A stretch of 64,000 nucleotides of DNA from Bipolaris cookei (GCA_002286855.1 NRSV01000051.1:124001-188000), one strand, 5' to 3'; positions 1 to 12,710 are shown, counted from the stretch's first letter. Notes: generated by a model not told the origin, from the sequence alone. Made by a program: numbers and translations.

Positions 1-2977
1 TTTCGGTCATGGAACCAATCTCAATGCCCTTTTGCGCAGAATCTGAGGCGACATACGGCCTGATTTGCTTCAAGAGGTGGAAGACGTGTCTGCATCGCAC
101 ATCTGCAGACGTCGCCCAGTCCTCAGGTCTTGATTGTCGAAGGAATGCTTGTGCCAAGAAGTAAAAGTGAATGCCATCTCGGCAGAACCCACGTCGGCGC
201 TGACGATGAGTGAATTGGATGGCTAAATCCGTGTCCCAGCAGGCCTTCCATAGATTCAGAGCACCAACCGTAGAGCGAAGTTGATTCTGCACTTGCTCGT
301 TGACGCCACTGGCTGGTGCCGCTGCATTGCCGCTTTGAGATTGAGGCGTGCTCGCACCGCTTGAAGACATTCGTTGAATAAGCTGGCGCTGGATGTCGTA
401 GATCTGGGTATGAATAGCGTGGATGAGGATAAATTTGCCAAAGACATTGGTAGCCCGCTCAGGAAACTTTCCTGGACAGGTTCCGTTGAGTACGCACAAA
501 GCCTCAGACAAAGCCAGTTGCTTCGCACGCCTGCTACCCGACTCGTTGAAAGCCTGTGCCGCCTGCCCTCGTAGACCCAGAGCGCTGGCGCAGTCTTCCG
601 ATGTCCTCGCCTCCCAAGCTACATCGTCAGCAGGCAAAGGAACTGTGATGCTCTTGGGGTCGAATCTTGGCTGAGAGTTGAAGAATATTGTAGCAGAAGC
701 GTCGATCAAGTAGATGTATGCTGTTAATCTAGCCCGCTTCTCATTCTCAATCCAAAGACTCCAACTCCAAGAGTCAACCTCCTCGCCAGTTACCGGTCCT
801 GGTTGATGCAATGCGCTTGCATTCAAATTGTCAGGCGGGAGCGGTTGGAAGAGTGCAGCACATCGCGTGACGTTAGCCACAGCCCGGACTTCGTCTCGCG
901 CTTGTTGACGTTGCTGCTGCGAACCATGCCATAGAAACTGAGAGTGCAGTAGGACCAGAGCTTGTATCTCCTCGGTGGTAGAAGTCAGCTGGTTGTCAAG
1001 GTCCGCCATTTGATGGGCTTGCGCCAACTCGTAAACTTGACTGGATCGCAACACATTCTCCCGGACGCGCTCCATCAACCAACGGACGTCCGACGGACTC
1101 ATCTTGTCAGAGTACACGGCACCAACACAACACATGGCCGACACTAGCCCGGGCCAGGCAGTGAAGGGATCAAATGTTGGAATGTGTATCAAAGGAAAAT
1201 GCGCTTGATAGTGCCTGTATTCGTGTAGGAATTCCTTGACGTTGTCTCCAGTCAATATTGTTTGAAGTCTTTCGTGGGTGTACGCCTCTGTTGAGTGCTG
1301 ATTTGAGAGTAGAGATGCATTCGGGGAGCAAAAAGTCACAAGCGAAGTAGCCAGATTGTGCACTGGATCAGAGGTGGTTTGGCCAATGAACCAACCATCG
1401 AGTGTTGGAGAAGAGTCGACCAACCCGGGAACGTGCGAGTAAAATCCAAATAAACTTTCATTCGGTGTATCATCTGAGGTCTAAAAGTTCCGGTCAGAAC
1501 TGGGCCTGTTTTTGAAAGGTTGGGCCACCTGCCGTACTGGAATTATTCATATCGCCGTTGAACGATCCATTTCGCCATAGCGACCCATCCTGGCCATTGG
1601 TGATGCCATCAACGTTTGGCAGGGTAGAGACTCCGTATGAAGCTGGGTCGGTACCCTCGCTCTTAACGGTCATGCCGTTTTGCGCCATTGATCCATTTGT
1701 GGAGGCCTGCTCATAGCTGTAGTGGCCGTTGGGATCGGAACCGTTAGTCGGCGGCTGTTGCTGTTGCTGTGCCTGTTGTTGCTGAGCCTGTTGCTGCTGC
1801 TGTGCCTGCTGTTGTTGTTGTTGTTGCTGCTGCTGGGGTGGATAACCATTGGGGACTCCATCTGGGCGATAGTCATTGAAGTTCATCCGGGCATTGGCAA
1901 AGTCCATAGCAGACATGCTCCGACGATGGGCGCTGTCCTCAACGCCGCTGCTGGGTCGCATCAAGCTGTTTGAGCGCGAGGTACGCGCCGACATGGACTG
2001 GTGGTTGGCAAGTGAAGGCAGGTTATCACCAAAACCATTACCGGCCATGGCAGGCATCTGCGGCAGACCCATGGAGTAGCCCCCAGCATCGGCGTATGAC
2101 ATGGCATTAGGGCCGATGTGGTTAAGGTACGAGTTTTGGTCCGCACCAGTGGGCTGTCTGTTCTTCTGCAGATGTTGCTGCGCGTGCTGCAGATGGTTCG
2201 CGCCAGTCGGGTTTCCCCTTCGTATCGAGCATTTCTGGAAGTGGCGCTTCAAGATGTCGCTTCTACTAAACGTATCCTTGCACAGATGGCACTGGTAGGG
2301 TCGTTCACCCGTGTCTAAACATGTAACATTAGCAGATGGCTGTGGTTAGATGTCAAACAAAACTTACGTCGCAGCAAATGGCGCTTGAGATGTTTCAAGT
2401 GCAGGTATGTCTTGTTGCAATGCGGGCACTCGTACTTGCCCTCGGCGTTTTTGGTCGCAGTAGTAGGTGTCTTACCAGCAGCTGGCGCGGGCCGTCCAGG
2501 ATGGGTTGGCAAAACGCCGCGTCGGCCTTGCTGACCGACGACGTGGACTGGCTCGGGCTCCTGGTTGGGAAGCACAGGTGGATGGGCGTACATGGACGTG
2601 TGTCCCAATCCCATACCGGGTGAGGGGCCCAGCTGGTGGCCGTTGGTATGCGCAGACGCAGTGGACAACATGGGCGCCTGCGAGTAGGCCGAGCTCATGG
2701 GCAAGTACGACGTTGGCGTAGGCTGGAGGGGTCGCAGCGGCGGGTGCTGCAGAGGTGGCATGGTAGAGGTGCCATTGGGCGCAGACGTCACAGGCGTATG
2801 CGGTGGTTGGGGCGTGTGAGAGTTACTGTTATGGCCATACATGGACGGCGCATACTGGCTGCCACCGCTCTGGAGAGGCGGCAGTGTGGGCAGCTGGTTC
2901 TGGGAGCCATTAAACTGCTGGCCTATTGACGGGTAGTTGCCTAGGCCAGGCTGGCGGAAGCGGTCTGTACTGTCCAT
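1..2977 (-). CDS. C2H2 zinc-finger transcription factor with fungal_trans domain (3' end outside window)
   Basis: Three exons read on the minus strand: 2977-2368, 2314-1529 and 1473 to beyond base 1. Introns are 53 bp (donor GTAAGT) and 55 bp (with a CTGAC branch site), and phase is kept at both. The start is the ATG at 2977 (MDSTDRFRQP). Two tandem C2H2 fingers occupy about residues 180-230 and are split by intron 1 just before the TGERPY linker. A glutamine-rich tract follows (about 1742-1850). The last exon reads openly to the window edge and resembles the fungal-specific transcription factor middle homology region (fungal_trans), including a segment around HYQAHFPLIHIPTFDPF. It should be a nuclear DNA-binding regulator. 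Target genes cannot be read from the sequence. The fingers are seen directly; the fungal_trans assignment rests on family resemblance. Confidence 0.85.
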
Positions 2978-5672
2978 AATGTAGTACACAACACAGCTCC
3001 TATGGGCGGGTCAAGGTTGGAGAAGTGATGGGGGGAAAAGGCGCAACCAATTGTGGTTCGTTACGGGACCATTCGACGGAGCTCAGGAGCGGAGTAACGT
3101 GTGTAACGGCTGGGTATGCACACCAAGAGGGCCGTTGGGCTAACGTCGCAAGGTAAGGAAGGATGGCCCACGAAGAAGCTTTGTAGGGTGGAGCCTGTGT
3201 GGGGGATTGCGATGAACAGTCGATTCGCGTCCGTCAGCGGGTACCTTTTGACGGGAGAAGTGGAATTTGGAGTGGTGTCCACAGTGGGTGAATGGGACAA
3301 GAGTTGGGAGTGGAAAGGCGTGGCGACGGCGCAGAATTGAAAAAGGTGATGGGTCGGTGACGATGGACTTTCCTGCGCTGCACTAGTAAAAAGCGCTGCG
3401 ATGGTTTGGCTGGCTGGCGCGGTAATTCACGCGAAGGGACAAGGAAGCTGTTGCAGATCGGAGGCCCACACACACTTCAGCCTCAGCCGACTGATTGCGG
3501 ATAGCCCAAGTGGAGAGGGCGAGGCACGAGGCAGGGACGGAAGACCCACGACAGGAATGAAGGCTGTTGGGGGAGGCTTGGGGGTGGGCGAGGGGGGGCG
3601 AGGGGGGAAGGTAAAGGTAGCTCGGGGTACAGGTACCGGTCGGCGAAAAAAAATATGCACAGGATGGTGCTATAGTCGAGCTTCGGCTTTCCGTACCAAG
3701 CACTTCCTGTTTGCGCACGCGTGCTGCTGAATGCCGGAGCTTGGCCGACGGTTGGTAGTAGCGGGCGCAGATTTGCACAGGGCAACGATAGTAGCAAGTA
3801 GCAAGAGTCGGGTAGTGGCAGTAGCAGCGTGTAATCGTGTAATGTTGTGGAGGAGCAAAGAACGAATAATGGACGGGGAACAGGCAGGGAGGCCGGGACC
3901 CGCAGGAGATGGAAGCAAAGTGATAGTGTGGGTGTGGACGTGGATGTGGACAAGGTGGTGTGGCGGCAAGCGCGTCGGTATGGGATGGCCACGACGTTAC
4001 AGAAACCAGGGCGTGCGGAGGGTTGTGGGAGGAGGTAGGAGAAAGACAATGCACTCAGGCCCCAAAGAAGCGCCGAAAGTGCAGCAGCAGCGGCACACGT
4101 GATTGGATTCAGGGTGACTTTTCATGTACGTTATATTCGCACCGTGTCTGCATTGGAGCGCGTATGCGCTGCCCGTTGTCCGCTGCAAGAAAGGTCATTA
4201 CCAATGACGACAGCTGTTCGTGTGCTAACGGAGCAGGCACCCAATTGCGTTGCCCATGCACGCAGGCCCTTTGCAGCCAGGCCAACGCGCTGGCCGCGCC
4301 CTTGAATCGTGCCCACCGACCACGTCTCCTATCGTCCTCTGCCGCCGTATCAACCCGTCGTGCTGTCGACGGCCGCGCTGCCTAGGGGTTTCATCCACTC
4401 CGTCGCCGCTGCGCTGCAATCGATAAGAACAAGAGCCGCACAAACCTGGGCATGGGCGCACACGGCCCAGCGGCCAGGGCCGAACTGCAACAATTTCCCA
4501 CGACAAGGTTTTTCTTCTGCCCACGGGATGGCCAAGGGGGGACACCCATGGAAACGGTCGCGCGCGAGCACGCACATTACTATTACTGTACTATACCACC
4601 AGCACAGCAACCCGTCGGCGCACGCCTTAGTTGCAGCAACTTGTCAGAGTCAGAGCCATCGGATCGGTACTCTCGAGCAGCGGGGCGCGAGAGCAAGCAA
4701 CTCGTCCGAGCAGCGAGCATCCATCCGACAAAGGCCGAGCTTTGCTGTCGCATTGGCGGCTGTGGCTTTGCTAGGGTCCTTTCCCTTATATCCGACTATG
4801 AAACCGACGGCGTCCAGCGAACACAGACAACAGACGCTCGCGGTTCGACTCCACGGCGCGCCCGCGACATAACTCGAGTTGCAGATGCTCGTGGCCCGAA
4901 ACATGTACGAATCTCGTGCTACCAGACGGCCAGATGGATGAGTTCATGGGCAACAGACTGATTGCCGACCGGCACCACCTGGCGTGGCGCCCGTGGCTGT
5001 TGGTCGCCGCCGAGGCTGGGGGGGAGGAAAAGTCTGGTGAGCGTGACGTAGGTTTATCCCAGAGCGGCCTAGCGCAGAAGCAGGGGGGACCCTTGGCCTG
5101 AGATTGCAGCCAGCAACGGCGTCCGCTAAATCTTCGGCTCGTCAATCGCTCGGCCTGCGCTCCTGCAATGTACTCCAATGTGCGTACATAGCATGCATGT
5201 ACATACGTGCGTATGAGTAGGTGTGTACATACATGCTCGCTCTCCATGCCTACCCTAGAGTAAGTACACGCCTCCGGCCTTGAAACACGTCTTCTCGAAG
5301 CCTGGTCACTCGATGCGAGCACGCCCGCGACGCACTGTCGTCAAATCGAAACGGCGCATGCGGCACGACGGCGGCGGCCAACAATGCAAGGCGCGACGTG
5401 GTTGTGCTGGCGGTGCTATACTACGCACAACAATACCATTACACACATAGATACAGTCATGTCACGGCTGCCATGGCCGCAACAACGACGATTGCTATAT
5501 GGGCCGGCCACTTAACTTACAGATGACGGCTAGTGTCGTCTGATCACGATGCCGCGGCTGACTCGAGTTGATACGGTGACAGGCAGCTATTCTGGTGGTC
5601 GGCATGTTCTTACAGCGAGCACTAGGTCGAGGTAGCATCGGGGAAGTGCCGGGATTGCGTCGACGGCTATAC

Positions 5673-5700
5673 TTGCTTGCTTGCTTGCTTGCTTGCTTGC
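5673..5700. repeat. (TTGC)7 microsatellite
   Basis: Seven perfect tandem TTGC units lie in the gene-free region upstream of the C2H2 factor. Confidence 0.9.
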
Positions 5701-5756
5701 ACACGCCTGCCGCCTTCTTGTTTCTGCACAGAGTGTACATAACCGTCTATGTTCTG

Positions 5757-5794
5757 CACATACATACACACGTACACACACGTACACACACACG
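5757..5794. repeat. CA-rich CGTACACA microsatellite
   Basis: An imperfect CA-rich tract with repeated CGTACACACA units ends in CACGTG. Confidence 0.8.
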
Positions 5795-6758
5795 TGTTTA
5801 GTAAGTAGCCAGCGCTGCTGTCCCAGCCGGCGGCTCGGCCGTGCACAAACAAGGGCCCTGCCGTGGTTCTCGCTTGCGGCCTGCCGATGCTTTACGTTAC
5901 ATGCTTGGCAGGATACAAGGGGCGCTTTTTCTGCGGAACAAAACGCCGAGGCGCTCGCTGCAACGCCTCGACAGCATGCTGGCCGACAAATTTTCTCCGG
6001 CTGCACGGCATGCATGCCCTGCTGTCACTGCTGAGAGGGAACCGGGACGGGCAAATGCGACGAGGGTTGCTGTTTTCAAGTTGCCACCATGCATATTTTA
6101 GTCGCTAGCTGCTAGCTGCTGGCAGCTGGCTGCAGCGGCGCTCAAGGGAACCCCACGTGTTGTTCCATCATCAACCATGCCATGGCAGCGGCACGCCCGA
6201 CACCACCCTCGTTGCGAACCCGACACCGTGCTCGCCGCTGGAAATTGCGCGTCGTGCCCAGCCTAATCCCCGAAACCACTAGGCCGTCTCAGGCAGTTTT
6301 CTCTCCCAGCAAGAGTACGCGTCGTCGCCCTCAAGGTTCAAGGGGGGCCGTCCACGATGCTGGGACATGAGCAGTCAGCGCGCGAAGTTGGAATAAGCTC
6401 CAGTCCCACTTGCGGTTGCGCTCCCGGATCTGGGAGTGTGGATGATACCCGGAGCTGGGTGGGCGTCAAAGTGGGCTGCGCTGCCCGCCTGTGTCCAGCT
6501 GCCGTCACCCTGCCAGTCCGCCAAGGCCCACCGGCACACAAGCGCCATGTCGTGCAGCAGCCTCTGACCCGCTCGCCGTGAGTGTGTCGTGGCGCCTGTC
6601 CGCCGCCATCCATGTCCTCCCCTCCCCCCATGCTATGCACCTCGTGAGTTTCACTCTCCTCCTCTGGTCTGCCCGCTTTCCCCGAAGAAAAAAAATAAAA
6701 ATTAAAAGGACCGGTGAGGGCTGGAACGGGTCCCCCTGACGTCCACATTGCGTAGCGA

Positions 6759-6790
6759 CCATGCCACGGCCATGCCACGGCCATGCCACG
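6759..6790. repeat. 11-bp tandem repeat, about 3 copies
   Basis: CCATGCCACGG is repeated twice perfectly, followed by a third copy lacking the last base. Confidence 0.9.
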
Positions 6791-7759
6791 AGCGGCCGAT
6801 GCTGCGCGGATGGACACTTCCGTCGCCCTCTGCCCTGCTTTGTTTCGACTCGCCTGCCGCTGTGAAATCGACGCCTCAACGCGGATGCTTGGGTTGGGGT
6901 CCGCCTTGCAGCGGCAGTTGACACGCTTCTGCTGGGACACGGCAACCCGTGTGTCCTCACGATATGGCGCCTGTCGCTGCCATCCGTTTCCCTGGGCTGC
7001 CCCTTGTACACTGTGCCGCATACTACACACACTTGCAATCCTCATCCATAGTGCTGCCGGCGTGCATGCAGCACATGCCTACCCATAGCCTTCTTCCGCT
7101 TCTGTCAAAACCCTTTTCGTTTCAAATACACCTTTTGTATGTGATTGCGCCATACCAGGGCCTTATCTAGCAACCAAATGTTTCGAGGTCATCAACATAC
7201 TGTACACCTACGTATGTAGAGTGCCATAGTGGCTGCTATCGGCCGAGGTGATTGGTCCATGCACCTTGTTCGATAATGCTGATAACATTGCAAATTCGCC
7301 TATGTCAAAGAAGAAAGGAAAAAAATAAACGTGATACCGAAGGTGGAAGATGGTTCACACGGGCGGGATTAGTGGGCCGTTGTATACCAGATATCCTGAA
7401 GGGAAAAAAAAAGCGGGCGCCCTGGCTGTGGGTTCTTGCCTATTTCGACTGCGTCCCCACACACACAACATGCGTAATTTGCTGATGCTGATACTGAAGA
7501 GCGCTCTTCTGCGTCTTTTGAGAGCCGACAGAAAGACCATACTATAGACTCCAGAGACTTCTATTTCTGCATCTCTATTTTTCCTGCGTAATGTTCTTGA
7601 AAAAAAATAGACACTGGGTGCACGTGTGTGATGTAGCTACAGCGCCCGGAGCTTTCTAGAAGCACCACCACAAACAAGAAGCTTCTAACGCCATTTCTAC
7701 AACCCGCAACCCTAACACTCAGATAATTACTCTGTAACTATTTCATTCTGCGCTTCTCA

Positions 7760-8344
7760 ATGCCATTCATGCAACCAACAAAATTTCTTGCTCAAATTCT
7801 ACGCGCACAGCGACGAACAATTTTCTATCCATCAAGCGCTACTCGCATAAACACAAAAACCTCACTCACCACTCCTCTCAACTCAACTCACCAACTCCAA
7901 TCTCAACACCACAACCGCACAATGTCTTTATCCACATTTCAACCCCCATCATCTGAACAAGCCCAACACACCAATACCCAACAGCCCGACCCACAAAACC
8001 ACTCTCAAGACCAAGACCAAGCATCCACATCAGCCCCCCTGCCCCTCCCCTCCCCCTCCGCAGCCACAGACACCACCACCCAACTCAACGTCGACGGCCA
8101 AGCAGTCAAACTTGACCATCTGGGCCCACTGGTGGTGAATAAAGATGGGACGCTATCGCGCATTGCGAATTGGGAGTCCATGGCAGAGATTGAGAGGCAG
8201 AATACGCTGAGGATTTTGGTCAAGAGGAATCAGATTAGGTTGGGGGCATTGAGGGGGGAAGCAGATGAAGCAAAGGGAAAAGGAGAGGGAGAGGAAGTGA
8301 GGGCGGAAGAGAAAGGGGAGTGGAAGAATGCGAGAGAATTATGA
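7760..8344 (+). CDS. Small conserved fungal protein of unknown function
   Basis: Single exon. The first ATG (7760) gives 194 residues with a basic, hydroxylated N-terminus (MPFMQPTKFLAQILRAQRR) that could be a mitochondrial presequence. A second in-frame ATG at 7922, in good context (CACAATGTC), gives 140 residues. The middle is Gln/Ser/Pro-rich low complexity. The C-terminal part, around GPLVVNKDGTLSRIANW followed by ERQNTLRILVKRN, resembles a short block I recall from many fungal proteins of unknown function. The extreme C-terminus is Glu/Lys-rich. The function is not known to me. The choice between the two starts is open. Confidence 0.75.
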   Translation: MPFMQPTKFLAQILRAQRRTIFYPSSATRINTKTSLTTPLNSTHQLQSQHHNRTMSLSTFQPPSSEQAQHTNTQQPDPQNHSQDQDQASTSAPLPLPSPSAATDTTTQLNVDGQAVKLDHLGPLVVNKDGTLSRIANWESMAEIERQNTLRILVKRNQIRLGALRGEADEAKGKGEGEEVRAEEKGEWKNAREL

Positions 8345-8727
8345 GGATTGTAAGTTAGGGTGTAATGCGTGGGATGAGGTTGTGTTGGGATTTAATGTCA
8401 TGACGAGCTTAAGGCAATCAAGTCAAGTTGTGGTTTCTAAGCCAGTGAATTTAGTTTAGAATTTCAAGCTAATGAGTTCAGATTGAAATTTCATGTCAGC
8501 AAAGTCCAAGTTAATAGATTTAAGTCAATAAGTTCAAGTCAATAGATTTAAGCCCATAAATTCAAGTCAATAAGTTCAAGTTAATGAGTTCAAGTAGTGA
8601 TTTCATGTCAATAAGTCAAGCCAACACATTCAAGTCATAACGAGCACGTCGTCATCATTCTTCCTCTTACACACCCCATCTATTTACAAGTGTGCTTTCT
8701 CTTCCCCCCTTTTCACTCAACCCCCAT
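8345..8727. other. Intergenic, converging 3' ends
   Basis: This lies between the stop of the small conserved protein and the stop of the NDUFA5 gene on the opposite strand. It holds a degenerate 14-bp tandem repeat and no gene. Confidence 0.6.
8509..8592. repeat. 14-bp minisatellite, six units
   Basis: Six consecutive 14-bp units related to AGTCAATAAGTTCA are seen, with more degenerate copies on both sides (about 8,400-8,640). Units alternate between TTCA and TTTA ends. Confidence 0.8.
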
Positions 8728-9568
8728 CTATGGCTTCTGAGTGCTAGTATGCGTGTTGCGCTCATGGTATGACCACTGGCCTTCTGGCGCTTGCTCCTCA
8801 AGAGGCTCCCATCTATATATCGTTAGATCAAACTCCCTTCCAAAAAATACTACTAGTAAAAAAACCACTTACACCTTTGCTTGGATCATGACATCAACGA
8901 GCTTATGCTCGCCCTCGGCAACTTCAATAACCTCTTCAATCAGACCTGCGCCCATTCTGCTCTCAAGATCCGAGATGCTAGAAAAACGTCAGCTTCCAGT
9001 CTTGGTATTCCACCTCTCAATCCATGACATACGCTTCAACAGTGTACTGAGGCTCGGGCTCAAACTTGATCTTGCTAAAGACGCGCTCAGGCGTGTAGTT
9101 GACGTCGCCCTTCATCTTCTTGGCGTGGGGCAGGCGCTCCTTGGACGAGCGAATTCCCTCGGGGAACGTCTGCACCGCTTCACCATCCCACTCTGCAGCC
9201 TTGTCTCGCTCATCTACAGAAGGTTGTGGGGGGAGAACCACAGTTTGTCCGCTGGCTGTGTTGATGACTTGGAAGTTGTCCGGGTCATCGCTAATCTGCA
9301 GCTTGATTCTTTCCTGCCATGCGTCCCATCCTGCAGGCTTGGACTGCTCGACAATGGCAAGGCGGTGTTTGGTCAGGGCCTCGGTGGATTGACGGTATAC
9401 GGACGACTCGGGGAGCTCCTTGAGCTTGTCAAGAGTGGCGTTGTAGTGGTAGAGCAGGGTGGAGCGCGGCGCCGGGTGGGTGAAGAGCCCTGTGAGGCCG
9501 GTTGGCGCGCCGGGCTCGAGGAATTGGCCGGGCTTGACGCTGGCGAGCAGGCGGAAGGCAGCCCTCAT
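8728..9568 (-). CDS. NDUFA5: NADH:ubiquinone oxidoreductase subunit, NDUFA5 / 29.9-kDa family
   Basis: Exons on the minus strand: 9568-9033, 8977-8873 and 8812-8728, giving 241 residues. Both introns have phase-consistent junctions (donors GTATGT and GTAAGT, acceptors TAG). This is a nuclear-encoded accessory subunit of mitochondrial complex I, in the peripheral arm. The start MRAAFRLLAS and the following LEPGAPTGLTGLFTHP and SSVYRQSTEALTKHRL match the pattern of the NDUFA5/B13 family as found in fungi. The C-terminal exons encode the conserved GLIEEVIEVAEGE and PEGQWSYHER segments. Translation remains open upstream to 9757, but the ATG at 9568 fits the family N-terminus best. It is divergent from the disulfide isomerase gene, with 325 bp between starts. 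Confidence 0.92.
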
Positions 9569-9893
9569 GGTTGCGGGGAGAGAATTGGAGGTGGGGTCGT
9601 GGCGCAATGGATAGCTTGCGTGCGCGGTGCTGATGCCGTCAGGACGAAGATGCAACTTGCCAAGCAATGTGGAGCCGGGGCGGAGAGGCAGCCGTCCCAT
9701 GTAAGCGTTCAGGGACAATACACTTTTGGAGACACGGTTCCCTCTTGGTGTCATCACACAACCTCACAATCAAATTTTAGGGGCCACGGCGATAGCTACG
9801 TACGTTTGTTACAGCGTCTACAGCGCCCGTGAACGGCTACACTGAGGAGCCGTTCCTCTTCTGCGCATCTCGCACGCCGCCACCAGCGCCACC
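9569..9893. promoter_or_regulatory. Shared bidirectional promoter interval
   Basis: These 325 bp separate the start codons of the divergent NDUFA5 and EPS1-like genes and must contain both promoters. No individual element stands out to me. Confidence 0.5.
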
Positions 9894-12174
9894 ATGCGCT
9901 CCATACTCTATGCTCTACTGTCGCTGGCGACGGTATCCTCCACTCTCGCTGCAGACGCATCAAGCGCCAATCAAGCCGGCAAAGATGACGCCTGGGACGA
10001 AAAGGGCGCAGACACCACCTTCAATGGCGAGAAAGTGCCGCCCATGATCGAGTTGACACCAACCACGATGGCAACGGAGACTAAGAAGGGCAACTGGTAA
10101 GCCAAGACAGACACTCGACTCAGTCATTAATTCGACTGACACTACCCAGGATAGTCGAATTCTTCTCGCCATATTGCGGCCATTGCATGCACTTCAAGCC
10201 CATCTACCAGACCGCGTACGAGTTCTACTACACCTCGAAACCCTTTCTATCCTCCGACGATTCCGACGGCAATTCTCTAAACACTTTTACACGATACTAT
10301 GACTTCAAGTTTGCCAAGGTTGATTGCGTCGCCTACGCCGATCTCTGCAAGGACCGCAATATTGAAAGCTACCCGACTCTGATGTTCATCCAGAACGGCG
10401 AGGAAAAGCAGAAACTTCGAGGTTCCAAGGAATTGGAGGAATTTAGCAATTGGGTAGAGGAGCTTTTGGAATCCATCCGGCCTGGTACCCGCAAGGAAGG
10501 TGGTCCTAAGCTACCAAAGGTTGGCGCTACCTCTGTAGAGACTGGTCCCGATCCGAAAGAGGCTGGCGATGGAGACAAGAAAGAGAAGGAGAAGGAAAAG
10601 GTCGAGGACAAGAAACCGGTAGCCGCCAGTGCGAGCCCCAGCGCAAGCGCAACGCTCAAAGCAACTCCCACAAAAGAAACCAAGCCATCTCCCGCACCAG
10701 CCAAACCAGCCTCGACTGCGAATCCCTCTGGTACCGTCACAATTCTTACTGCAGACAACTTTGAGAAGCATGTCGTTAGCACACTAGAACCTTGGTTTAT
10801 CAAATTCTATGCACCATGGTGTCACCACTGCCAGGCTCTTGCGCCAACCTGGGCGAATCTTGCGCGGCAGATGAAGGGAAAGCTCAACATTGGAGAAGTT
10901 AACTGTGATGCTGAAAAGAAGCTATGCAAGGAGGCACATGTTAAAGGCTACCCAACTTTGCTCTTCTTCCGCGGCGGCGAGCGTGTCGAGTACCACGGCC
11001 TCCGTAGGTTGGGCGATTTGCTTGATTATGCTGAAAAGGCGGCAGCCATTGGTGCTGGTGTGCCAGACGTTACCGCTGAAGAGTTCAAAAAGATGGAAGA
11101 AAAAGAGGAAGTCATTTTCGTTTACTTTTACGATCACGCGACTACTTCCGAGGACTTCAAGGCACTAGAGCGACTTCCTCTTAGTTTGGTTGGTCATGCT
11201 AAGCTGGTCAAGACAAGTGACAAGGCCATGTTTGATCGGTTCAAGATCTCTACCTGGCCGCGGTTGATGGTTGCAAGAGATGGAAATCCCACGTACTACC
11301 CGCCACGGACGCCATTTGAGATGCGCGATGTCAAGAAGGTCCTTAGCTGGATGAAGACGGTCTGGTTGCCGATCGTTCCAGAGATGACTGCCCTCAATGC
11401 CCGCGATATCATGGATGGCAAGATTGTCGTACTGGGAATACTCAACCGAGACCGTTCTGATGAGTTTATTCTTGCTAAGCGTGAGCTGAAGAGTGCCGCG
11501 TTGGAGTGGATCGACAAGCAGGAAACAGCCTTTCAACTCTCCCGACAAGAGCTCCGTGATGCCAAGCAGCTCCGTATCGAAGAGGCAGAGGACAAAAATG
11601 ACGAGCGTGCTCTCCAAAACGCAAAGAACATCCGTATCAGCATGGATAAGATTGATCGTGTTCAGGTTGGCTTCGCGTGGGTTGATGGTGTTTTCTGGGA
11701 GCGCTGGATCAAGACTACGTATGGTGTTGACATCAAGGATGGCGAGAGTGTCATCATCAACGATGAGGATGTAAGCTACCTGTTCAACTGTTATTACTTC
11801 AAATCACACTTACTAACTCAATACAGAATCGCCGCTACTGGGACAGCACCATTTCCGGCGAGCCCATCCGCCTTTCCCGTGCCGCTATCTTGGAAACGAT
11901 CAAAATGGTCACCGCCAATCCTCCCAAGATTGCCCCCAAGTCTTCGACTGGCCGTTTCATGAGCACTTATATATCTGTTCGCCACTTCATTGGCAACCAT
12001 CCGTTCGTCTCAGTGGGCTTATTTGTTGGTTTCTTCACGGCAGTCATGCTGTTTGGCAAGTCGAGGCGACGAAGGCAATTCGGTAGCACGGCATCGTACT
12101 TTCAATTGGGCGAAAAGGACGGGCTATTGGGCGGTCTTGGTAATGGCAATTTTGGAGGCGCAAAGCATGATTAA
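9894..12174 (+). CDS. Membrane-anchored protein disulfide isomerase, EPS1/TMX-like
   Basis: Exons 9894-10096, 10150-11770 and 11827-12174 give 723 residues. Introns are 53 and 56 bp with GTAAGC donors. An N-terminal signal peptide (MRSILYALLSLATVSSTLAA) is followed by a thioredoxin fold with CGHC at residues 77-80. A long Lys/Glu and Ala/Pro/Ser-rich linker leads to a second thioredoxin fold with CHHC at 292-295. Further thioredoxin-like sequence follows, then one transmembrane segment at about 667-685 and a basic cytosolic tail (KSRRRR). It should be an ER-resident oxidoreductase acting on membrane or secretory clients. There is no HDEL-type signal, which fits membrane anchoring. The architecture resembles yeast Eps1; orthology is inferred. 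Confidence 0.88.
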
Positions 12175-12710
12175 GCTCCAGGGTAATGGCGTGCTTAGGA
12201 GGCTTTTTTGGCGTTCTTGGCGATGCGGTATTTGTATCATACTTTTGGTTTGCATGGGAGTTTCAAACTGTGGAGGTATGCAGTGCGTGGTGTTAATTTG
12301 AGCACCTGAATTCGATGATTTGTCGTTGACTCTCAATTGCGATATTCGTGCGTCTTCAGTTTTGGTTGTGAATATATCTTGGTGTATTGACTCATAACTC
12401 GCAGAGCTGAAATATATATATATATATATATATGTCGCCATATCCCGTGTCAATTGCGTCTTACCCTATAGGTATAAACGATCGCCTCTCACGCGCTCAC
12501 GCGTTCCCGTCCTCGTTGCCCCGCCCACGCCAACCTTTTACGTCACTCGTTGTAAACACCTTGGAAAGCCACACCTACCCTCTTTTTTGCCCCCCCACGC
12601 TGTCCTTATCGCTCAGAATATAATCCCGCTCACTCTCGCCAAACCTGGCTCTACAACGCTTCCGCCTCAAACTACACACTCGCAACCCCGCGCGCGGCCC
12701 CGCAGCAACA
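12175..12710. other. Intergenic with AT microsatellite
   Basis: This is the 3' flank of the disulfide isomerase and the promoter of the rhodanese gene. A perfect AT tract spans about 12412-12432. No gene is seen. Confidence 0.6.

Larger units (their letters stand above)
2978..7759. other. 4.8-kb gene-free upstream region of the C2H2 factor
   Basis: No reading frame here has coding character. Long overlapping frames on both strands between about 3,400 and 6,400 reflect GC-rich composition and have no domain-like sequence. The stretch holds several simple repeats: a TTGC tract at 5673-5700, a CA/CGTACACA tract at about 5757-5794, and three 11-bp copies of CCATGCCACGG at 6759-6790. It probably contains the promoter and a long leader for the minus-strand regulator, and the promoter of the plus-strand gene at 7,760. 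Confidence 0.6.

Noticed and set aside
3383..6100. Long overlapping open frames on both strands
   Set aside because: Low-complexity, composition-driven frames (Ser/Pro/Leu on one strand, Gly/Arg/Val on the other) without domains or splice logic.
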